A DNA stretch of 11,292 nt, taken from CAJJDF01 sp965655625. Its GTDB lineage: Bacteria; Bacteroidota; Bacteroidia; Flavobacteriales_D; CAJJDF01. A program made the translations under genes and the position numbers. The notes under the pieces were generated by a model, which made no database searches, was not told the origin of the DNA, and worked only from the letters and a program-made list of their open reading frames with translations. This document shows positions 7,042 through 11,292 of the stretch, in pieces (within the stretch, counting starts at the first letter, position 1; every line of letters begins with the position of its first letter). The DNA is taken from contig CBFHHA010000055.1 of assembly GCA_965655625.1 (NCBI GenBank), forward strand, positions 1-11,292. Reading direction: 5' to 3'.

Positions 7042-7950
7042 ATGAAGACATTAATTACAATTATATCAGGAATAGTATTGCTTTTACTCACAAGTTGCGG
7101 TGGACCACCAGCAGGATATTTAAAAGCCCAAAAACTGTATGGAGAACATAAATATGACAGTGCAATGTTTTACTTCAATAGTGTTTTGGAAGAGGAGGGG
7201 AGTTGGTACGATTCATCGGAAGTTATGAAAAAAGAAGTTGTTAAGGCAATAGTGAATGATCACTTGTGGGATAAGTATTCAAAAATACTTTCCGACTATT
7301 CTTTTGATCTGTTGTTGATAAATCATGCCCACAACGAACTTCAAAGAGAATTAAGNNNNNNNNNNNNNNNNNNNNNNNNNNNNNNNNNNNNNNNNNNNNN
7401 NNNNNNNNNNNNNNNNNNNNNNNNNNNNNNNNNNNNNNNNNNNNNNNNNNNNNNGCAACTAGTTGATTTGGATAGTATGACTATGGTATACGAGGTGATA
7501 GACAACAATAAAGAAATCCCTACAGAGGTGCATCAAAAAGTGACTGAGTATTATGAAGAAAAGATTTTGTTTGGTTATGAATGGATCGGAAAAGGAAGCA
7601 TGAAGGGGCAAGTACTTTGCTTTACACGTGAAAAAATTAATAACTATAAAGGAGAGAATCAAGGAAATAAAATCCAAGCAAAAAGTAATAAAACTAAAAA
7701 CGGTTGGAGTAAGGGCAAAGTAATATATCGAAACATACATTATGATAAAGATGGGATTTACCATGTCCAGCCAAGAATATTTAAATCCAGCTATTACGGC
7801 AAGACCAAACAGTATTTTGGCAAAAGAGGCTCTTTAAAATTTGAGGATAACAATACCTTCATAATTAATTACGGAAGAGCGGTTTCTTCAAACAACAGAG
7901 TTAGATTTGTAAGAGGAGATAAAATAGAAAGTAAAAAGACCGTTCTATAG
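7042..7950 (+). CDS. Lipoprotein of unknown function, interrupted by a gap
   Basis: Residues 1-19 are a lipoprotein signal (MKTLITIISGIVLLLLTSC, lipidated Cys19). The N-terminal part continues YLKAQKLYGEHKYDSAMFYF, a helical pattern like a single TPR-type helix pair, and then charged helices to residue 104. The N run 7356-7454 removes an unknown stretch; the frame matches across 99 N. The part after the gap begins with helices (QLVDLDSMTMVYEVIDNN, PTEVHQKVTEYYEEK), followed by a strongly basic, beta-prone C-terminus (KSNKTKNGWSKGKVIYRNIH, FGKRGSLKFEDNNTFIINYG, RVRFVRGDKIESKK). I recognise no family. The start is set by the signal peptide and has an A-rich leader. It converges with the CotH gene 35 bases downstream. 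Likely anchored to the periplasmic or outer membrane leaflet. Confidence 0.8.
   Translation: MKTLITIISGIVLLLLTSCGGPPAGYLKAQKLYGEHKYDSAMFYFNSVLEEEGSWYDSSEVMKKEVVKAIVNDHLWDKYSKILSDYSFDLLLINHAHNELQRELXXXXXXXXXXXXXXXXXXXXXXXXXXXXXXXXXXQLVDLDSMTMVYEVIDNNKEIPTEVHQKVTEYYEEKILFGYEWIGKGSMKGQVLCFTREKINNYKGENQGNKIQAKSNKTKNGWSKGKVIYRNIHYDKDGIYHVQPRIFKSSYYGKTKQYFGKRGSLKFEDNNTFIINYGRAVSSNNRVRFVRGDKIESKKTVL
7356..7454. other. Assembly gap, 99 N, inside lipoprotein gene
   Basis: The flanks share no overlap. The coding frames on both sides agree at the stated length, but the length is probably nominal, so the protein size is uncertain. Confidence 0.95.
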
Positions 7951-7951
7951 T

Positions 7952-7983
7952 AAAAGAATTGGAAAGCTTTAAATAGTTCTTTT
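7952..7983. terminator. Weak inverted repeat between convergent genes
   Basis: AAAAGAA (7952-7958) and TTCTTTT (7977-7983) can pair around an 18-base loop that itself contains the palindrome AAAGCTTT. Its place between two convergent stops suits a shared bidirectional terminator. The stem has a single G-C pair, so support is weak. Confidence 0.25.
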
Positions 7984-7985
7984 GT

Positions 7986-10900
7986 TTATTTAGCAGGAAG
8001 CTTTAAGAGCTGTCTTGTATAAATTAGTTCATTATTGAGACCATTTAATTCTTGAATTTTTTCTACAGATGTATTATATTTTTTTGCAATTGAATACAAA
8101 CTATCTCCTGATTTAACTAGGTATTTTCGTGGTTCAGCCTGTATGTTTTTGCTGTTTTTATTACCATTAACTTTTAATTTTTCTCCTGCAAAAATGAGGT
8201 CGTTAGTTAGTTTATTTAAATGTTTTAATTTTTTAACATTCATTCCATATTTTTCTGCAATAACACTTAGGCTTTCTCCCGCTGAGATTGAGTGATAGGT
8301 ATATTGTTTTTTGGTAGATTGTTTCGCCTCTTTTTCCATCATTTCATCAACAGAAAGATTAATTTCATCATCTTTAGACTTAATAGCAAGAGGTCCGGAG
8401 ACATCTTTTTCGCATGGACAAAAACGTTTTTTTTGTTCAAGAGTAAAAAAATAGTTTTTGGAAGGTATGTAGTTTCGGATTTGGGACTTTAATTTTGAAA
8501 ACCCTTTGTAGTTTCCATCTGTGCATGTTTGCCAATATTTAAGAGCCTCCTGTCCCGAATAATCACAAAACTGCATCAAGGTGTAAGCTGAAAGTAATCC
8601 AGATTGATGCCAGCCGTTCCAGCAATGGATATACATAGCTCTCTGGGCTGTGTCATTAGCCCTTTCCATTACGTCCAAGAAATATTCGTCCAGGTAATTG
8701 TTTAATTTTGGCCTACAAATGTATTCAAAACCTTCTTTAGACAATGAATCAATTCTCGATTGGGGATACCAATATTCAAAATTATGGGAATACAAATATA
8801 CCGCTTTATCGAAGCCAATTTCAGAGAGTTGTCTTAATCCGAAAGAGGGCATCGGGTTCCATAAATAATATTTTGGAATAGTGTCTTTTAAATGAAGGTT
8901 ATTTCCTCCNNNNNNNNNNNNNNNNNNNNNNNNNNNNNNNNNNNNNNNNNNNNNNNNNNNNNNNNNNNNNNNNNNNNNNNNNNNNNNNNNNNNNNNNNNN
9001 NNNNNNNNACCTCGGTAAACCAAATCATACAATACAACCCGAAAATTACGCGTTCCGTAAAACCTTAAATCTCCTCTTCCTTTGTTGTCTATTACTCTTT
9101 TTTCGATGGATGTCAGACCAAATTTATCTGAAAGAACCTTTTTGGGTTTTTTCTCCAAAATGGAGTCTTTAATCAGTATTGTGTCAAGATTTTGTGAGCT
9201 ATCCGCAGAAGGTTGTGAAAAACCGATACCCGAAAGAAAAAACAAAAATAACAACGTAGATGCTTTTGCAGATTTTATTTTCCGGAAATACACAAAAAGA
9301 AATCCTATCAACGACAATAGGCCAACCGTAAAGAATGTAATCTGTGAATGTGCAATCGAGTTATCGTATTGTTTGATTATAGTTTTACCAAATTCCATCC
9401 ATTTCATATTCTTTAGTTTAAAATTGTTGATTCTAATTTCTACAGAGTCTTTTTCGACAAGAAATCCCGCATGATCAATAAGCATTGAATCGGTTATGGA
9501 TAAATGCAAACTGTCTATCCAACCTTCTTTATCAACTAGAGTAAATTTCACATTTGGTGCGAAAATTATTCCTTTCATAAATTTAATTGTTTTTATCGTG
9601 GAATCTCTAATATATTTTTGGAGTAATTCCTGGTTGTTTGTCAAAACAATTTCCTCGCCAGGTTCTATTACATATTGGCTTAGGTCAATTTGGCTCCCTG
9701 TATTATCTTCATAAAGCACAACTCCCTTAAGCGAGTCTACTTCGTGGGAATCATTCAGTAAAGTTACAAAAACCAATCCTTTTCTAATTTTGTTATTTAC
9801 GTAATATTTTCTTATTTTGAGATTTTCTCGGCTAGATGAATCGAGGTGTTCAAACTCAGCTTGTAATTTAAGGGGAGAGGAAGTCAATTGAATTTGACGT
9901 TTTTTTGTCATTACATCATCCGACCACTTGACAAATTGGTACAAATGATTTTTATTTAATGCTTCAAGCTCTATCGGGAATTCAGTAAAAAACATCCCGT
10001 TAATTTCGTTGGTCAATACCTTCGAACCATTCATGGTTAAGCCATTAAAATGAGTTATGTTTTGATTTACAATTAACTGCTGAGGTGAGTTTAGATTAAA
10101 TAAATCGCCTAAATGTCTCAATGCTGATTCAGGACGTTTAACAAAATATGATTTTAAATTTTTAATGTTTTTCTCCCAACTTTGCCTTGACTCTTTGTAA
10201 AGCCATTCGCGTCTTTTCCAGTGCCTTTCCAATTCAGGCTCTATTTTGCTGATGTTATTGTCTATCTTTGAAAGAAAATTCGAAGGCAAAAGTTTTGTGG
10301 CCATCAAATAATTATATTGTTTAATAAAACTGATTTTAAAAGTATCGTTCTTCAACATGTATTTTAATAAGTCTGTCGCAAAGGGCGGATTATACCAATA
10401 TTCAGTAGTAGGATTTATACGATCTTTTATGAAGTTTCTATCCAAAAAAGATAGATTACACGCCAAATCGACATCGTACAAGATCCATTTCCATTTTCCT
10501 CCAAGAGGTTTGTAAAACCTTACATTTCCTCGATAATCAGTATTACTTATGAAGGTTTGGATAATATTGAAGTTGAAAAAATTTTCAACATCAATACTAT
10601 CTGATACTCTTTGGTGAAAATTGGAATCAGCATGATGTTTTCTAACATACCGAATTAACGATTTATAATTTGGGTTATGAAATCCTGCTCCTTGAATTTC
10701 AATAAATGAATCTTTTTTCCAGTTGTAATGGTAACGAAAGTAATCTTTGTTTACTTTTTCTCTCAAATTATGAATCCCCCAATATCTGGCGTTTATATAC
10801 AAAATGACTGATCTAGATGCTTTTGTATTTACTTTGATTTCATCAGCCACCATCGAAATAGATTTGTCTTTTAGCCTAGTTTTATTCTGGTCATTCCCGG

Positions 10901-11292
10901 AAGTCCTAAGAACCAAGTGTTGGAATTTTCTATTGGATAATTGCTCAAATGCCTTTATTTTTATTTTTCCTTTTCCAAAAATTTCTTTCCGAGCTGAAAG
11001 CTGCAATGATTTTTCTTTCCATCCTAAGGTCATCCCACCATAAGTTTTTAACTCAAGTTCAAGCTCTTCTTTCAGCATGTTGTTAAAAAAAAACTGAGCG
11101 TGAGCTTGGATTGGTTTCTTTTTCCAAGATTTCCCTACCGTCCTTAGTTCTCCTGCACTGTCTGTATACATGTATCCATCGTAAATACCCTCGGGCGGAA
11201 AAAACTCCGATTCATTTACCGTTAGAGCTACAATAGGTAATTGATGATTCTGATTAACGATATAGTTACCAATGAATTGTCTATGTTTACCA
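7986..11292 (-). CDS. CotH kinase / phosphatase-like / LysM fusion protein, 5' end beyond window
   Basis: The frame is open past the first Met (11171) to the window edge (LPIVALTVNE...PEGIYDGY), so the start and signal peptide are missing. Numbered from that Met: residues 1-355 are a CotH-type kinase domain (QHLVLRTSGNDQ 85-96, ILYINARYWGIHNLREKVN 123-141, FISNTDYRGNVRFYK 207-221, and WILYDVD with the DxD at 233-235). Residues 362-440 are an InlB/Big-like repeat (FFTEFPIELEAL). Residues 455-560 resemble a lamin-tail-like domain. Helix 611-629 and helix 638-652 flank a basic turn (RKIKSAK). Residues 700-905 are a phosphatase-like domain with HCWNGWHQSG at 849-858. LysM domains lie at 958-1001 and 1016-1059. 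CotH proteins phosphorylate Ser residues of spore-coat proteins in Bacillus; substrates here are unknown. The topology puts both large domains outside the cytoplasm, bound to peptidoglycan by LysM. An N run interrupts residues 722-754. Confidence 0.88.
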   Translation of the reverse strand, partial: GKHRQFIGNYIVNQNHQLPIVALTVNESEFFPPEGIYDGYMYTDSAGELRTVGKSWKKKPIQAHAQFFFNNMLKEELELELKTYGGMTLGWKEKSLQLSARKEIFGKGKIKIKAFEQLSNRKFQHLVLRTSGNDQNKTRLKDKSISMVADEIKVNTKASRSVILYINARYWGIHNLREKVNKDYFRYHYNWKKDSFIEIQGAGFHNPNYKSLIRYVRKHHADSNFHQRVSDSIDVENFFNFNIIQTFISNTDYRGNVRFYKPLGGKWKWILYDVDLACNLSFLDRNFIKDRINPTTEYWYNPPFATDLLKYMLKNDTFKISFIKQYNYLMATKLLPSNFLSKIDNNISKIEPELERHWKRREWLYKESRQSWEKNIKNLKSYFVKRPESALRHLGDLFNLNSPQQLIVNQNITHFNGLTMNGSKVLTNEINGMFFTEFPIELEALNKNHLYQFVKWSDDVMTKKRQIQLTSSPLKLQAEFEHLDSSSRENLKIRKYYVNNKIRKGLVFVTLLNDSHEVDSLKGVVLYEDNTGSQIDLSQYVIEPGEEIVLTNNQELLQKYIRDSTIKTIKFMKGIIFAPNVKFTLVDKEGWIDSLHLSITDSMLIDHAGFLVEKDSVEIRINNFKLKNMKWMEFGKTIIKQYDNSIAHSQITFFTVGLLSLIGFLFVYFRKIKSAKASTLLFLFFLSGIGFSQPSADSSQNLDTILIKDSILEKKPKKVLSDKFGLTSIEKRVIDNKGRGDLRFYGTRNFRVVLYDLVYRGXXXXXXXXXXXXXXXXXXXXXXXXXXXXXXXXXGGNNLHLKDTIPKYYLWNPMPSFGLRQLSEIGFDKAVYLYSHNFEYWYPQSRIDSLSKEGFEYICRPKLNNYLDEYFLDVMERANDTAQRAMYIHCWNGWHQSGLLSAYTLMQFCDYSGQEALKYWQTCTDGNYKGFSKLKSQIRNYIPSKNYFFTLEQKKRFCPCEKDVSGPLAIKSKDDEINLSVDEMMEKEAKQSTKKQYTYHSISAGESLSVIAEKYGMNVKKLKHLNKLTNDLIFAGEKLKVNGNKNSKNIQAEPRKYLVKSGDSLYSIAKKYNTSVEKIQELNGLNNELIYTRQLLKLPAK
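8910..9008. other. Assembly gap, 99 N, inside phosphatase-like domain
   Basis: The coding frame is the same on both sides. The flanks encode VYRG and GGNN; if the family motif is a continuous YRGGxNN-type loop, little or nothing may be missing. That is inference from motif memory. Confidence 0.9.

Noticed and set aside
7459..7764. 101-codon minus-strand open frame
   Set aside because: It is antisense to the lipoprotein gene. Its Phe/Ile-rich translation is typical of the reverse of a Lys/Asn-rich gene.
9082..9474. 130-codon plus-strand open frame
   Set aside because: It is antisense to the strongly supported CotH/phosphatase-like gene, has no recognisable domain, and is explained by AT-rich shadow coding.
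11169..11171. ATG at 11171 as the start of the CotH protein
   Set aside because: The frame is open for 40 more codons to the window edge, and those codons (LPIVALTVNE, PEGIYDGY) look like the normal beginning of a CotH domain.
1..11292. CRISPR array, tRNA, rRNA, transposase or phage genes
   Set aside because: No regularly spaced short repeats, cloverleaf-like segment, rRNA-like stretch, or integrase or transposase motif was seen on either strand.

Overview
The window looks like a draft piece of a Bacteroidota chromosome (Flavobacteriia/Cytophagia-like). It is AT-rich, and start codons sit behind A-rich leaders without Shine-Dalgarno motifs. Exported proteins carry short Lys-rich signal peptides ending in FSQ-type sites or lipoboxes. 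The families seen (WG-repeat lipoprotein, Fn3-like repeats, the serine hydrolase with a KIG..YGF signature, CotH kinase with LTD-like tail) are common in that phylum. Five runs of 98-100 N break it into six contigs. Every gap touches a gene, so several genes are partial or artificially split.

Left part (1-5901), all on the minus strand: a three-gene peptidoglycan-remodelling cluster reads from the gap at 5902 leftward. It encodes an L,D-transpeptidase (YkuD fold, 5' end lost in the gap), an M23 metallopeptidase with a C-terminal LysM (overlapping the previous stop as TAATG), and a class A beta-lactamase/D,D-peptidase-like serine hydrolase split by a gap. Further left are a nine-repeat WG lipoprotein and a secreted protein of unknown function that runs off the window start.

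Middle (6001-7950), plus strand: the 3' end of a large Fn3-repeat surface protein, a small decayed reading frame, and a lipoprotein of unknown function interrupted by a gap.

Right part (7986-11292), minus strand, convergent with the lipoprotein: one very long open frame that runs off the window end. It joins a CotH-type kinase domain, an LTD-like region, a two-helix membrane hairpin, a tyrosine/dual-specificity phosphatase-like domain whose P-loop has Gln where the catalytic Arg should be, and two LysM domains. This is the most unusual object in the window.

The common theme is the cell envelope: at least seven of the eight apparent genes are exported or membrane-anchored, and LysM peptidoglycan-binding domains appear in two of them. 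How the separate loci cooperate is inference. Only the transpeptidase-M23-serine hydrolase trio has the spacing of an operon.
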